Origin: an uncultured bacterium | GTDB lineage: Bacteria > Cyanobacteriota > Vampirovibrionia > Gastranaerophilales > Gastranaerophilaceae | DNA: 64,000 nt | Direction of reading: 5' to 3' | NCBI GenBank assembly: GCA_948684385.1 | Contig: CAPQCU010000003.1 | Location: 1-64,000 of the forward strand | Part shown: in pieces, positions 9,030 through 18,281 of the stretch | Layout: each line of letters starts with the position of its first letter | How positions within the stretch are numbered: position 1 is the stretch's first letter | Made by a program: the position numbers and the translations under genes | The notes under the pieces: model-generated | What the model saw: the letters and a program-made list of their open reading frames with translations, nothing else | Databases searched by the model: none | Told to the model about the DNA's origin: nothing

Positions 9030-9684
9030 AATGGTTTTTATTATATTCAATCAAACCTTCTTTTTGAAGCTTGGAAAGCTCAAAACTCATCGCACTTCTA
9101 TCAACATTTAAATAATCTGCTAAATCCTGACGATTGAAATGAATATCAAAACTGTTTGAATGCTGCCTTTGAGCTTCGTTTGAAAGATATGTTAAAAGTT
9201 TGTCTCTAATCGTTTTTTGTGAAACATTTTCAATTTTTTGAATAAGCTCGATGTTTTCTTTTGATAAAATCTGAAAAAGATTGTTGATTAAAACTTTGTG
9301 CCTTGTGCAGGCATTCTGGCACATTGAGGTACATTTTTCGTAACCCAAAATCAAAACGAGAGTATCTTTTGTTGTAATTGCATCAATGCTTGACTCGACA
9401 TTTTTTGAGCCGACAAATGAAAGCGCAAGATTATCATTTTTGCCTAAATGAGAAATAATAATTCTTCTTCCCCAGTAAGAGTCTTTTTCAATGTTGACTT
9501 CGCCGTCTAAAATAAGGTAAATATTCGTAATCATATCACCCTGACGAATAATCATTTCTTCTTTTTCATACTTTCTGACACGTGCATTGAAACATTCAAG
9601 AAGCCCTCTTAACTCTTCGTCGTTCATACCGAAAAACAAAGGTGAGTTTTTAATCTGGTTGTAATATTTTTCTAATCTTTCCAT
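9010..9684 (-). CDS. Crp/Fnr-family transcriptional regulator
   Basis: 224 residues from the ATG at 9684; a longer upstream frame would overlap the preceding gene and adds nothing conserved. Residues ~20-130 form a cyclic-nucleotide-binding-type beta-barrel ('IIRQGDMITNIYLILDGEVNI'), and the C-terminus is a winged helix with 'NRQDLADYLNVDRSAMSFEL'. A cysteine cluster (C-x3-C-x3-C in 'CTSMCQNAC') at the dimer-helix start could bind metal or sense redox, though similar cysteines occur in non-FNR clostridial relatives. It starts one base after the stop of the activase-like gene and so is likely co-transcribed with it. Confidence 0.88.
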   Translation of the reverse strand: MERLEKYYNQIKNSPLFFGMNDEELRGLLECFNARVRKYEKEEMIIRQGDMITNIYLILDGEVNIEKDSYWGRRIIISHLGKNDNLALSFVGSKNVESSIDAITTKDTLVLILGYEKCTSMCQNACTRHKVLINNLFQILSKENIELIQKIENVSQKTIRDKLLTYLSNEAQRQHSNSFDIHFNRQDLADYLNVDRSAMSFELSKLQKEGLIEYNKNHFVLLSQ

Positions 9685-9685
9685 T

Positions 9686-10357
9686 TTATTCCAGCCCTTC
9701 GCATAAAATAAATCTTCCGAGAGTTTCGACTTCGCAGTAATTCTTAAGCGAGTCAACTAAGCACCTGTTTTCGCAAAAACCGCCTGAGAGGTATATTTTT
9801 TCTGGTTTTTTGGAAAAGTTCCAGGCGTTAAACGCAATTCCGTGAACAAATTTTGAAATAGCTTCAGCGGGTTTTACTCCTGATGAGATTGAGTCCATAA
9901 TTTTTTCCATCCCGAAAATTCCGCAGGTTACAGCAAATTTATCGGGAGTAAAATCTAACTCTTCCGGCTTAACATTATAGAATTTTAACAGCATTTCAAC
10001 AGTTGCTCCTGTAGAGCTTGCGCAGGAAGTATTCCAATCCATATCGTGAAACTTTCCGCTTTTAAACTTTATCCATTTTGCGTCACGGCTGCCTAAATCA
10101 AGAATGGTAGCTTCTTTTGCTTCTTCGATTTCTTTAATTTTTTTTGCTCCTTTAGCAAGTGCGATAATTTCGTTTTCGTTAGCATTAGCCATGTGGCCGC
10201 AAGAGCGTGTTGGTACAATGTTTAAAGATTTTACAACAGACGAAGGCAGGACATAGTAATATTTATTCTCTTTTTTAGAAAATAAATACTCATCCTCAAA
10301 ATCAGGTGAGTCAGTGATTATTTTTGAATAAGTCGTACCTGCGTCTAAGTAAATCAT
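9686..10357 (-). CDS. BadF/BcrA-type ATPase, CoA-dehydratase-activase-like
   Basis: 223 residues from ATG 10357; a TTG six codons upstream is less likely. Actin-like ATPase features: 'YLDAGTTYSK' (phosphate 1), 'ILDLGSRDAKWI' (phosphate 2), 'CASSTGATVEML' and 'YLSGGF' (adenosine motif). The cysteines in 'CASSTG' and 'TCGIFG' occupy the positions that hold the bridging [4Fe-4S] cluster in HgdC-type activators of 2-hydroxyacyl-CoA dehydratases. The dehydratase partner is not in this window; the neighbour is a Crp/Fnr regulator. A TACACT box six bases before the ATG suggests a leaderless mRNA. Confidence 0.75.
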   Translation of the reverse strand: MIYLDAGTTYSKIITDSPDFEDEYLFSKKENKYYYVLPSSVVKSLNIVPTRSCGHMANANENEIIALAKGAKKIKEIEEAKEATILDLGSRDAKWIKFKSGKFHDMDWNTSCASSTGATVEMLLKFYNVKPEELDFTPDKFAVTCGIFGMEKIMDSISSGVKPAEAISKFVHGIAFNAWNFSKKPEKIYLSGGFCENRCLVDSLKNYCEVETLGRFILCEGLE

Positions 10358-10363
10358 ATTTAA

Positions 10364-10392
10364 AGTGTAGTTCAATAAAACTTTAAAGTCCA
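10364..10392 (-). promoter_or_regulatory. Possible promoter of the activase-like gene
   Basis: On the minus strand, TGGACT (10387-10392), a 17-base spacer and TACACT (10364-10369), each 4/6 to consensus, end six bases before ATG 10357. The same spacing is seen at the genes starting at 8994, 24425 and 52137, which is the main argument for it. Confidence 0.35.
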
Positions 10393-10394
10393 GA

Positions 10395-11372
10395 TTACAA
10401 ATGTTTTAATTTTTTTGCAATTAAAGCTTCTAATAAAGGTAAAATTTTTGAGTTGGCAGCGTATCTTTCATTTAGCATTTTATTTTGATAAGGAGTAAGC
10501 AGTTTTTCACAAACCTGTTTAAACTTTGCTGTTGATACGACCTGTTTTATGTGGTAAGAAATGAACCTGAAAATATATCCGTCAAATTCTTGCTGCAGCT
10601 CTTCCATCAATCCCATATTCTGAATGAGTTTTTTTACTGCATCAATTGATTTGAATATGCAGAAATTTTTATCTGAGTGGCTGCGTATTGCAGAGTTATC
10701 GTGAATAAGATAGTTGTAATAACATCCCGAATCATACCCGATATTTTTTGCATTCAAAGAAGCTCCGATTACGAACACGTTATCTTCTGCAAGGTTAGAT
10801 TTTGCAAAATGCAGCCGGTGTTTTTGTATAAGGTCATTTCTGTAAAATTTATTCCACGCAGCAGGGTGCATTCCGCATAAAATTCTGGGCTTAACATCTC
10901 TCCAATGAAAGTTCCGGTTTTCTTCTATATTAAAAAATCTTTGTAATTTATTTTTAAGATTGAAACACCCGAGTATGCTGCCATTTTCATCTACCCTCTG
11001 AAAATTGAAAACAAGCATATCGCATTTTTGCTTTTCTGATTTTGCATAAAGTTTTTCTAAAGCTTCCGGTGCAAATGTGTCATCAGGGTCTAAAAATGCA
11101 ACGTACTCACCCTGTGCAAGTTTTAATCCGTTGTTTCTTGCAGCTCCGCAGCCTTGATTTCGCTGGTTAATTATTTTTATGCGGTTATCTTTCGAAGCGT
11201 AATCAGTCAAAATATCTAAAGAACGGTCTTTTGAACCATCATTTACACAGATAAATTCAATGTCTTTTAAAGTCTGGCTTTTTAGAGAGTCTAAAGCTTT
11301 TGCAAGATATTTTTCCTGATTATAAATCGGGAGAATCACAGAAACTTTAACATTATTTTGATTAATGCGCAT
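10395..11372 (-). CDS. Family 2 glycosyltransferase
   Basis: 325 residues with a GT-A domain at the N-terminus: 'VSVILPIYNQEKYLAKALDSL', 'FICVNDGSKDRSLDIL', 'GCGAARNNGL' and the DxD-type 'YVAFLDPDDTF'. GT2 enzymes transfer sugars from nucleotide donors; a later 'AEDNVFVIG' resembles the acceptor-side motif. No membrane segment is visible, so it is probably cytoplasmic. No Shine-Dalgarno is visible before the ATG, and a TACAAT hexamer lies three bases upstream. Its 3' end is 38 bases from the activase-like gene; the acceptor is unknown. Confidence 0.9.
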   Translation of the reverse strand: MRINQNNVKVSVILPIYNQEKYLAKALDSLKSQTLKDIEFICVNDGSKDRSLDILTDYASKDNRIKIINQRNQGCGAARNNGLKLAQGEYVAFLDPDDTFAPEALEKLYAKSEKQKCDMLVFNFQRVDENGSILGCFNLKNKLQRFFNIEENRNFHWRDVKPRILCGMHPAAWNKFYRNDLIQKHRLHFAKSNLAEDNVFVIGASLNAKNIGYDSGCYYNYLIHDNSAIRSHSDKNFCIFKSIDAVKKLIQNMGLMEELQQEFDGYIFRFISYHIKQVVSTAKFKQVCEKLLTPYQNKMLNERYAANSKILPLLEALIAKKLKHL

Positions 11373-11479
11373 GGTATTGTAAAACTTCTCAAAAAATTTT
11401 TTAACAAGAGATTTACAAATATTAACATAATTGGCAAAATTATTTTTTATAAGTTTTGAGTAAATAAACAGGAGTTTCC

Positions 11480-13435
11480 ATGGAAGTTAATTTCTTTCCG
11501 ATGATGCAGAAAAAACGATACACTGACCTGCCTTTTCAGGGTAAAAGTGAATCATTTATACGTCTGTATAACAGGAAAATGAAAGATATTCCCCTAAAAG
11601 ATACTATAATTCGGGCAATAAATGATAAGACAAATTTATTAGGAGAAGGGATGTCGAAAAAAGGATACAACTTTCCCGGGTTTAAAGACTATGTTATACG
11701 GGTGTATAAGAAATTGTTTCAGAACACAGATTTAGAAAGCTCCTTTGTAAAACCTTCCGGAAATTACTTAGATTTAATAGAAGAAGTTGTTCTTTGTATA
11801 CCGGATAAAATTGATATCGTGAAAAAGAAAACAGGTAGGAGTGTCGGGGTTGATAATTATGCGCAGAGAATCGGGATAGAAAACTTTCCTCCCCTCCGAA
11901 ACGTTTCTGTAAGCAGAGAAGAAAGCTTGAATGCACTGAAAAATTATGAAAGCTTAAGCAGTTTTCCTTTGAAATCATTTAAGCTCGCATATACTCAAAT
12001 AAAACAATTTTGCAAACAACGCGGATTTCAGTTTGATATCATAAGTCCGAATAATATTCTTGTTGATGTAAAAAATCGCAGAATTAATTTGATTGACCCT
12101 GTGACCCCGGAGGTTAATGAACCGGTTTACGGCAAGGATGTTGATTTTAATAAAAAACACGGAGCCGACAGCCTCTATCCTGTGTTGTGTGATTTTATAA
12201 TGCATAAAGAGCACTTGCAAAATCTTACGGATACAGAAAAATTAAGATGGCAAAAAGCAGTTCATACAATTATTTTAAAATGCATTCAGGCAGGTAAAGA
12301 GTCCGGTTACGAAAGAAATATTGAACAGCTGAAAGGGATGTATTCTCTGGTTTCAAATTTCTGGCAGGGTGATGAGCTTATTGTACGATACCAAAAATTT
12401 CTTGATATGTATGCTGACGCGGTAAATCAGTCTAAGATTATACAAACGGCTGTTAATTACAGAAACAGTATTAAAGAGCGTATTAGTGCGATTAAAAAGC
12501 TCGATACGTTTGATTTTAATCTTTTAAAACCGGTTTTTGAACAAATACTTGAAGCTCCTCACCAGCCAAAAGTAGAATTTCCGGAAATAATTGATGCTCT
12601 TCTTGATAAACTTAAAGATTACGATGATATAAAGCTTCTGCTGCCTGCTTTGACAAAACTGTTTGACAAAGAGATATTCTACACAACAAAGAAACGCTTG
12701 TACAATATATTTATCAAAGTTGAGCCTGAAAACGAAAAATTTAAGGAAGAAATTTCGAAAAGCGCCCGAAATCCGCTGGAAAAAGTTTTGTACAAAAAAG
12801 AGCTTATGTTATTAAATATTCCTGAATGTCAAACAAGCTCAGGATTTCCGGATTTGAGTGAAGATTTAATAAATAAAATTTGTATCAGCCGCACCTGTTC
12901 AAATAGTAGTAAAGCTCAAAAGATTTCTTTAAATAATATGATAGAAGCGTATAAATATATTGAGTCTGCAAAAAACCGGAAGCCTGGCATTCAGGATTTG
13001 ATTGAGCTGCATAAAACAGTTCTCAAAAATACACCGGGAGAAGAGCATATCACAGGCAGGCTGCGTACACCTGAGACTGATGAAATCGTCAGGCAGATTT
13101 TTCACATCAAGCAGACCGGTAAGAAACCGGCATGTGATTATTCTAATAGCGAAGATGTTGTCAAAGATTTGGAAAAACTTGAGCAGTATTTAAATGCGAA
13201 CTATGATACAATGGATACTTTTGATTTAGCAGCTAATCTTTTTTCTGAAATAATAAGAATTCATCCTTTTGTTAACGGTAATGGAAGAGCAACCAGATTA
13301 TTTGTTGAGCAGTCTCTTTTGAACAAAGGTTACCGCTTAGAAAAGTGGCCTGAAGAAGCTTTGTACAGAAAAATTTACACTACCGAACAGTTGTCCTGTC
13401 ATTTAAAACAAAATTCAACAAAAATAAATTATTAA
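11480..13435 (+). CDS. Fic-domain protein with kinase-like N-terminal region
   Basis: 651 residues; ATG after AGGAG. The C-terminal ~200 residues carry the Fic signature 'HPFVNGNGR' (catalytic His595), so AMPylation or related nucleotidyl transfer to a protein is expected. Residues ~55-210 resemble a kinase-like fold: 'VIRVYK' (72-77) as the ATP-Lys strand, 'ISPNNILVD' (188-196) like a catalytic loop and 'INLIDP' (202-207) in place of DFG. The HRD aspartate is not obvious, so a pseudokinase is possible. The N-terminus has the 'LPFQGK' motif shared with other tagged proteins here. The class II inhibitory (S/T)xxxE(G/N) position appears to read 'SSKAQK', lacking Glu. An effector or toxin role is inference. 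Confidence 0.8.
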   Translation: MEVNFFPMMQKKRYTDLPFQGKSESFIRLYNRKMKDIPLKDTIIRAINDKTNLLGEGMSKKGYNFPGFKDYVIRVYKKLFQNTDLESSFVKPSGNYLDLIEEVVLCIPDKIDIVKKKTGRSVGVDNYAQRIGIENFPPLRNVSVSREESLNALKNYESLSSFPLKSFKLAYTQIKQFCKQRGFQFDIISPNNILVDVKNRRINLIDPVTPEVNEPVYGKDVDFNKKHGADSLYPVLCDFIMHKEHLQNLTDTEKLRWQKAVHTIILKCIQAGKESGYERNIEQLKGMYSLVSNFWQGDELIVRYQKFLDMYADAVNQSKIIQTAVNYRNSIKERISAIKKLDTFDFNLLKPVFEQILEAPHQPKVEFPEIIDALLDKLKDYDDIKLLLPALTKLFDKEIFYTTKKRLYNIFIKVEPENEKFKEEISKSARNPLEKVLYKKELMLLNIPECQTSSGFPDLSEDLINKICISRTCSNSSKAQKISLNNMIEAYKYIESAKNRKPGIQDLIELHKTVLKNTPGEEHITGRLRTPETDEIVRQIFHIKQTGKKPACDYSNSEDVVKDLEKLEQYLNANYDTMDTFDLAANLFSEIIRIHPFVNGNGRATRLFVEQSLLNKGYRLEKWPEEALYRKIYTTEQLSCHLKQNSTKINY

Positions 13436-13531
13436 TTTTTTGTTTATTTTTTAAGGTTTTTTGAAAAATAGTGGTTTAATAAAAGTAAGGTAAAAAAGGA
13501 AATTTAATTTACAAAAAGGAGATTATAAAAT

Positions 13532-15373
13532 ATGGCAAAGACAATTGGTATTGACTTAGGAACAACAAACTCAGTTGTAGCAGTAATGGAAGGCGGAAAA
13601 CCAACCGTTATTGCTAACGCAGAAGGTATGAGAACAACACCTTCTATCGTGGGTTTTTCAAAAACAGGTGAAAGATTAGTAGGTCAGCTTGCAAAAAGAC
13701 AGGCAATCTTGAACCCTGATAAAACAATCGCTTCAATCAAACGTCACATGGGCGAAGATTACAAAAAGAATATTGACGGCAAAGATTACACTCCGCAAGA
13801 AATTTCTGCAATGATTTTGAGAAAACTTGCTGATGACGCTTCAAGCTACTTAGGCGAAAAAGTTACTTCTGCAGTAATCACAGTTCCGGCTTACTTTAAC
13901 GATGCTCAAAGACAGGCAACAAAAGATGCCGGTAAAATTGCAGGTCTTGATGTTTTACGTATCGTAAACGAACCGACTGCAGCAGCTCTTGCTTACGGTC
14001 TTGAAAAAGATAAAGCAGAAAAAGTTCTTGTATTTGACTTAGGCGGCGGTACTTTTGATGTTTCAATTCTTGAAATCGGTGACGGTGTTCACGAAGTTCT
14101 TTCAACATCTGGTGATACTCACTTAGGCGGTGACGACTTTGATAAGAAAATTATTGACTGGATTTGCGAAGAATTCAAAAAACAGGAAGGTATGGACTTA
14201 ACAAATGATAAACAAGCTATGCAGCGTATTAAAGAAGCTGCTGAAAAAGCAAAATGCGAACTTTCATCAGTTGTAGAAACTTCAATCAACCTTCCTTACA
14301 TTACAGCAGACGCAAACGGCCCTAAACACTTAGAACTTTCTCTTACAAGAGCTAAGTTTGAAGAACTTTCTCACGATTTGTTGGAAAGATGTAAAAAACC
14401 TGTTGAACAAGCTTTATCAGACGCAGGTTTGAGCAAAAATGAAATCAATGAAGTAGTTCTTGTAGGTGGTTCAACCCGTATTCCTGCAGTTCAGCAGCTT
14501 GTAAAAGATTACACAGGAAAAGAACCTAACCAATCAGTTAACCCTGATGAAGTTGTAGCAGTTGGTGCTGCTGTTCAGGCAGGTGTGTTGGCAGGTGAAG
14601 TTAAAGACATCGTTCTTTTAGATGTAACTCCGTTGACTCTTGGTATTGAAACTTTAGGCGGTGTTATGACAGCTCTGGTTCCAAGAAACACTACAATCCC
14701 TGTTTCAAAATCACAGGTTTTCTCAACTGCTGAAAACAACCAGACAGCTGTAGATATTAACGTGCTTCAAGGTGAAAGACCGATGGCTACTGATAACAAA
14801 TCTTTAGGTATGTTCAGACTTGAAGGTATCGCTCCTGCAATGAGAGGCGTTCCGCAAATCGAAGTTACTTTTGATATCGATGCTAACGGTATTGTAAACG
14901 TTTCTGCTAAAGATAAAGCAACAAACAAAGAACAGAAAATTACAATCACAAACTCTTCAAACCTTTCTGAACAAGATATCGATAAGATGGTTAAAGAAGC
15001 AGAAGCTAACGCATCTGAAGATAAGAAAAAGAAAGAAGAAGCAGAAGTTAAGAATAATGCTAACTCACTGGTAGCTTCTTCAGAAAGAATAGTAAAAGAT
15101 TTTGAAGGTAAAATCTCTGAAGAAGATGTTAAGAAATTGACTGAACACAGAGAAGCTCTTCAAAAAGCTTTAGACGAAAACAAGCCTGCTGATGAGCTTA
15201 AGAAATTGTCAGAAGAACTTCAGCAGACAATGTTTGCAATCTCACAAAAAGCTTACGAAGCTGTTCAAAAAGAAGGCGGCGAAGCTCAAAGTGAAGCAAA
15301 CTCTGAAGGCGCTGCGTCATCAGACTCAAACAAAGATGACGATGTAATTGATGCAGAGTTTACTAAGGAATAA
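13532..15373 (+). CDS. dnaK: Chaperone protein DnaK (Hsp70)
   Basis: 613 residues, slightly shorter than typical (~635). The ATPase domain begins 'IGIDLGTTNSVVAV', followed by 'VITVPAYFNDAQRQATKDAG', 'NEPTAAALAYGL', 'FDLGGGTFDVSIL' and 'LVGGSTRIPAVQQLV'. The substrate domain includes 'LLDVTPLTLGIETLGG', and the lid ends in the acidic 'DDDVIDAEF' tail typical of bacterial DnaK. AAGGAG precedes the ATG. No grpE or dnaJ is adjacent and I see no CIRCE element upstream. A 17-bp perfect stem follows as terminator. Confidence 0.98.
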   Translation: MAKTIGIDLGTTNSVVAVMEGGKPTVIANAEGMRTTPSIVGFSKTGERLVGQLAKRQAILNPDKTIASIKRHMGEDYKKNIDGKDYTPQEISAMILRKLADDASSYLGEKVTSAVITVPAYFNDAQRQATKDAGKIAGLDVLRIVNEPTAAALAYGLEKDKAEKVLVFDLGGGTFDVSILEIGDGVHEVLSTSGDTHLGGDDFDKKIIDWICEEFKKQEGMDLTNDKQAMQRIKEAAEKAKCELSSVVETSINLPYITADANGPKHLELSLTRAKFEELSHDLLERCKKPVEQALSDAGLSKNEINEVVLVGGSTRIPAVQQLVKDYTGKEPNQSVNPDEVVAVGAAVQAGVLAGEVKDIVLLDVTPLTLGIETLGGVMTALVPRNTTIPVSKSQVFSTAENNQTAVDINVLQGERPMATDNKSLGMFRLEGIAPAMRGVPQIEVTFDIDANGIVNVSAKDKATNKEQKITITNSSNLSEQDIDKMVKEAEANASEDKKKKEEAEVKNNANSLVASSERIVKDFEGKISEEDVKKLTEHREALQKALDENKPADELKKLSEELQQTMFAISQKAYEAVQKEGGEAQSEANSEGAASSDSNKDDDVIDAEFTKE

Positions 15374-15393
15374 AGAAATAAATAATTAGTTAC

Positions 15394-15427
15394 AAATCGG
15401 ATGCAGTTATATAACTGCATCCGATTT
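15394..15427. terminator. Perfect 17-bp stem after dnaK
   Basis: The arms 15394-15410 and 15411-15427 are exact reverse complements with no spacer, and the 3' arm ends in ATTT. Placed 20 bases after the dnaK stop, it is the likely dnaK terminator. The U-tract is short, so some readthrough towards the next plus-strand gene is possible. Confidence 0.65.
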
Positions 15428-15477
15428 ATTGACTTGTATTTGTATCCATGATAGCTTTTATTCAAGGAGTGTGTATT

Positions 15478-16212
15478 ATGAATATCAACAAAATCAACTG
15501 TCCGGTTAATACAGTTTTTACAGGGCAAAAAATTAAGAATACTAATTCACAAAAATCTAATATGGCCCAACCTGCTGATTCAGTTTGTTTTAAAGGGAAA
15601 ACAGAGTCTGTCAAAACATTAATGGAAAAATATTCGTTCAAATATCTTGCAAATATAAACGAAATGCAGGAGGGTTTCGCTAATCTTTATAAAGCGGTTA
15701 TAAAAGATAAAAAGATTAAAACGACTCCGGTGTTTTCTGTAATTGACATACTGTATCAAAGATATGGATTTCGCGGTTTTCTGCATCAACTGTGGAAACC
15801 AAATCCGGGTTTGGAAGTGAAATCAATAATTGAAATGACAAAAGAAAACTCAGTTTTGTCATTGGCAGAAAAAAATAATGAGCCGGTGTTTAGTTTGGTT
15901 AACCACGGACCGTATGGATTTTTTAATTATTTAAACGAAAACTATGACGCAAAACGCCACATGAGCTTAGTATTCTCTCATCCTGAAGTAAAAGATTCTA
16001 AAGCTGAGTTTTTTATGGATAAATCCGGAGAACTAACTTTTGTTAACGCAACAAGGGCAATCAGGTATTATAATACAACAGGTACTCCTAAGACTGAGAC
16101 AATCAAAGGTGATAGAGTTGAGATAACTCATTATAACGAGGATGGTTCAGAAGCATTCTTTAAAAACCTGTTTTTTGGCGGAACTCAAGGGGCTGATGAT
16201 TTAGTCTTATAA
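15478..16212 (+). CDS. Hypothetical protein with N-terminal F-x-G tag motifs
   Basis: 244 residues from ATG 15478, chosen because AAGGAG lies eight bases upstream; an in-frame ATG ten codons earlier lacks one. The N-terminus carries two copies of the tag-like motif, 'TVFTGQK' (residues 12-18) and 'VCFKGK' (36-41), in a polar, Asn/Ser-rich, probably unstructured leader of ~45 residues. The rest is a globular domain I do not recognise, with 'VFSLVNHGPYGFFNYL' and 'MSLVFSHPEVKDS'. It overlaps the convergent gene by six bases. Confidence 0.6.
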   Translation: MNINKINCPVNTVFTGQKIKNTNSQKSNMAQPADSVCFKGKTESVKTLMEKYSFKYLANINEMQEGFANLYKAVIKDKKIKTTPVFSVIDILYQRYGFRGFLHQLWKPNPGLEVKSIIEMTKENSVLSLAEKNNEPVFSLVNHGPYGFFNYLNENYDAKRHMSLVFSHPEVKDSKAEFFMDKSGELTFVNATRAIRYYNTTGTPKTETIKGDRVEITHYNEDGSEAFFKNLFFGGTQGADDLVL

Positions 16213-16830
16213 ATTTGCAGCTAAAATAATTAACAGCATAATTGCAGATACAATAGCGGAAATTCCGACAAAAATCCAGAATTTTGATACTCCGGTTTTT
16301 TGTTTCTTTGATTTCATCTTATAAGATTGTTTAACCGGTTTTGCAGTTTTTTTCTTCTCTTCTTTATATTTTTCTGCCAGACTTTTTTTTGATTTATTAC
16401 CTGTAACTAATAGTTCAACATCATACCTGAGCTTTAAAATATTTTTGCTTCCGCCTCTGTTGTAAACGCAGTAGCTTATTGCAATTTCAAACGCTCTTTT
16501 TAAACACTCAAGCGCTTCCATCCCGTCGTGCTGAACTTTTACCGCGTGTGTGGATTTATTGCCGTGTTTTTTCAAGAAATATAAATCTTCAATAAATTCT
16601 TTTTCCTGAACTTCTTTTGCGCTATCTTTTAAAGTTGCAAGCATGTTGTCAAATGTGCTGTCAGGAATTCTTTTATTATTTAAAACATTTTTACAGATAC
16701 TTTCTCCAAACCTTCTGGTCTGAGTCATGCACTGTTCAAAGTATTCGTCGCGGTAAAGTTTTTCCGCGGTTTCTATTATTTCAAATAAATCTTTATCAAC
16801 TTTTTTGAGAAAACTAAAATTTGCACTCAT
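16207..16830 (-). CDS. DUF4145-like protein with C-terminal membrane anchor
   Basis: 207 residues. The first ~110 residues are helical with a DUF4145-type pattern: 'AEKLYRDEYFEQCMTQTRRFGESICKNVL' and 'YFLKKHGNKSTHA' (family description from memory). A lysine-rich linker (residues ~145-180) is followed by one transmembrane helix, 'WIFVGISAIVSAIMLLIILA', at the very C-terminus, indicating a tail-anchored protein with its domain in the cytoplasm. DUF4145 domains often accompany restriction and defence proteins, but nothing around this gene supports such a role. Confidence 0.6.
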   Translation of the reverse strand: MSANFSFLKKVDKDLFEIIETAEKLYRDEYFEQCMTQTRRFGESICKNVLNNKRIPDSTFDNMLATLKDSAKEVQEKEFIEDLYFLKKHGNKSTHAVKVQHDGMEALECLKRAFEIAISYCVYNRGGSKNILKLRYDVELLVTGNKSKKSLAEKYKEEKKKTAKPVKQSYKMKSKKQKTGVSKFWIFVGISAIVSAIMLLIILAANL

Positions 16831-16897
16831 ATAGAAAATCTTAACATAAAGAAAATCTTTTATGCTAGAATTAAACCTGTATAGAGGAGAAAAAGAT

Positions 16898-18220
16898 ATG
16901 GAATTAATTCACAACTTTGTATCAGCTCACAATGTGCTGATATCTGCGGGATTATTAATTTTAGCGTATATCTTTATTGCTGCTGAAAAAATCCCTAAAG
17001 TTACGATTGCGCTTCTCGGTGCAGGCGTGACTATTTTTCTTGGCCTTGTTAGCCAGACAAAAGCTGTTGACGGAGCTTTAAATCCGCATTATTTTATCAA
17101 CTTTGTTGATTTTAACGTAATTTTCCTTCTTGTTTCTATGATGATTATTGTAAGCATCACAACAAGAAGCGGTGTATTTAACTACATTGCAAACGAACTT
17201 TTGAGACACACAAAAGGTCACCCGATTGCTATTCTTGCAGCTCTGGGTGTGTTTACAGCCGTAACAAGTGCATTTTTGGATAACGTAACAACAGTTATTT
17301 TGATTATGCCGATTACGTTTTTTATCGCTAAACAACTTGAAATCGACCCGCTGCCTTACCTTTTGACTGAAATCTTTTCATCAAATATCGGTGGTACAGC
17401 TACATTAATCGGTGACCCGCCAAATATTATTATCGGTTCAGCTGCAGGGTTCTCTTTTATGGACTTTGTGTACAACTTAACTTTGCCGATTGCGATAATT
17501 TTAGCTCTTGTGCTTACTGTTTTGACTCTTATTTTCAAAAAGAAGCTTCATGCTGACCCTGAAAAAATGAAAGAAGTTGCAAACATTGATAACTCAAAAA
17601 CAATTACTGATAAAGCGCTTATGATTCGTTCAATTTCAGTGCTTGCTCTTGTTATCTTAGGTTTTGTAACTCACGATATTACTCATATTGAAACTTGTGT
17701 AGCAGCTATGCTTGGCGCAAGCTTCCTTCTATTATTTGAAAAACCAACCGATATTTTAAGAGATGTTGAATGGAATACAATTTTCTTCTTCATCGGCTTA
17801 TTCATTATCATAGGCGGTGTGGAAGCTTCAGGCGGTATCAAATTGATGGCTGAATGGATTTTGCGCGTTACACAAGGTTCTCAGGAAGCAGCTTCAATGC
17901 TTATTCTCTGGGCTTCAGGTATCATTTCAGGTATCATTGATAACATTCCTTACACAGCAACAATGTCACCGATGCTTGTTGAAATCCAGAAATCAATGGG
18001 CGCAGATTATACTGTACCTCTCTGGTGGTGCTTATCACTCGGTGCTTGCTTAGGCGGAAACCTTACTATGATTGGCGCAGCAGCAAACGTAATTGTTTCT
18101 GAATCTGCAGCTAAAGAAGGTCATCCGATTGCTTTCTTGAGATTTATGAAATACGGTATCCTCGTAGTTCTTATCTCTCTTGTAATAAGTTCAATTTTTA
18201 TTAAGTTGGCTTATCTGTAG
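16898..18220 (+). CDS. NhaD/ArsB-type ion transporter (IT superfamily)
   Basis: 440 residues from ATG 16898, with GAGGAG eight bases upstream; the upstream in-frame ATG lacks a ribosome site. About 11-12 hydrophobic segments run along the chain. Diagnostic motifs are 'FLDNVTTVILIMPITFF' and 'SSNIGGTATLIGDPPNIII', repeated in the second half as 'IDNIPYTATMSPML' and 'GACLGGNLTMIGAAANVI'. The duplicated layout is that of the ion-transporter superfamily holding NhaD Na+/H+ antiporters and ArsB. No ars genes are nearby, so cation/proton or anion transport is more likely than arsenite export. Confidence 0.85.
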   Translation: MELIHNFVSAHNVLISAGLLILAYIFIAAEKIPKVTIALLGAGVTIFLGLVSQTKAVDGALNPHYFINFVDFNVIFLLVSMMIIVSITTRSGVFNYIANELLRHTKGHPIAILAALGVFTAVTSAFLDNVTTVILIMPITFFIAKQLEIDPLPYLLTEIFSSNIGGTATLIGDPPNIIIGSAAGFSFMDFVYNLTLPIAIILALVLTVLTLIFKKKLHADPEKMKEVANIDNSKTITDKALMIRSISVLALVILGFVTHDITHIETCVAAMLGASFLLLFEKPTDILRDVEWNTIFFFIGLFIIIGGVEASGGIKLMAEWILRVTQGSQEAASMLILWASGIISGIIDNIPYTATMSPMLVEIQKSMGADYTVPLWWCLSLGACLGGNLTMIGAAANVIVSESAAKEGHPIAFLRFMKYGILVVLISLVISSIFIKLAYL

Positions 18221-18248
18221 GGTTTATAATTAAAGGGGTAAATAAAAA

Positions 18249-18279
18249 GGCGGGAGGTTTTTAAACCTCCCGCCTTTTT
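18249..18279. terminator. Bidirectional terminator between convergent genes
   Basis: A 12-bp perfect stem (18249-18260 with 18263-18274) with a two-base loop has a T5 run after the 3' arm and a matching A5 run before the 5' arm. It therefore works for both the plus-strand transporter and the minus-strand zinc-ribbon gene. Confidence 0.9.
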
Positions 18280-18281
18280 AT

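Noticed and set aside
13436..13531. Heat-shock operator (CIRCE) before dnaK
   Set aside because: I looked for the TTAGCACTC-N9-GAGTGCTAA inverted repeat and do not see it; only AT-rich sequence and the ribosome site are present.
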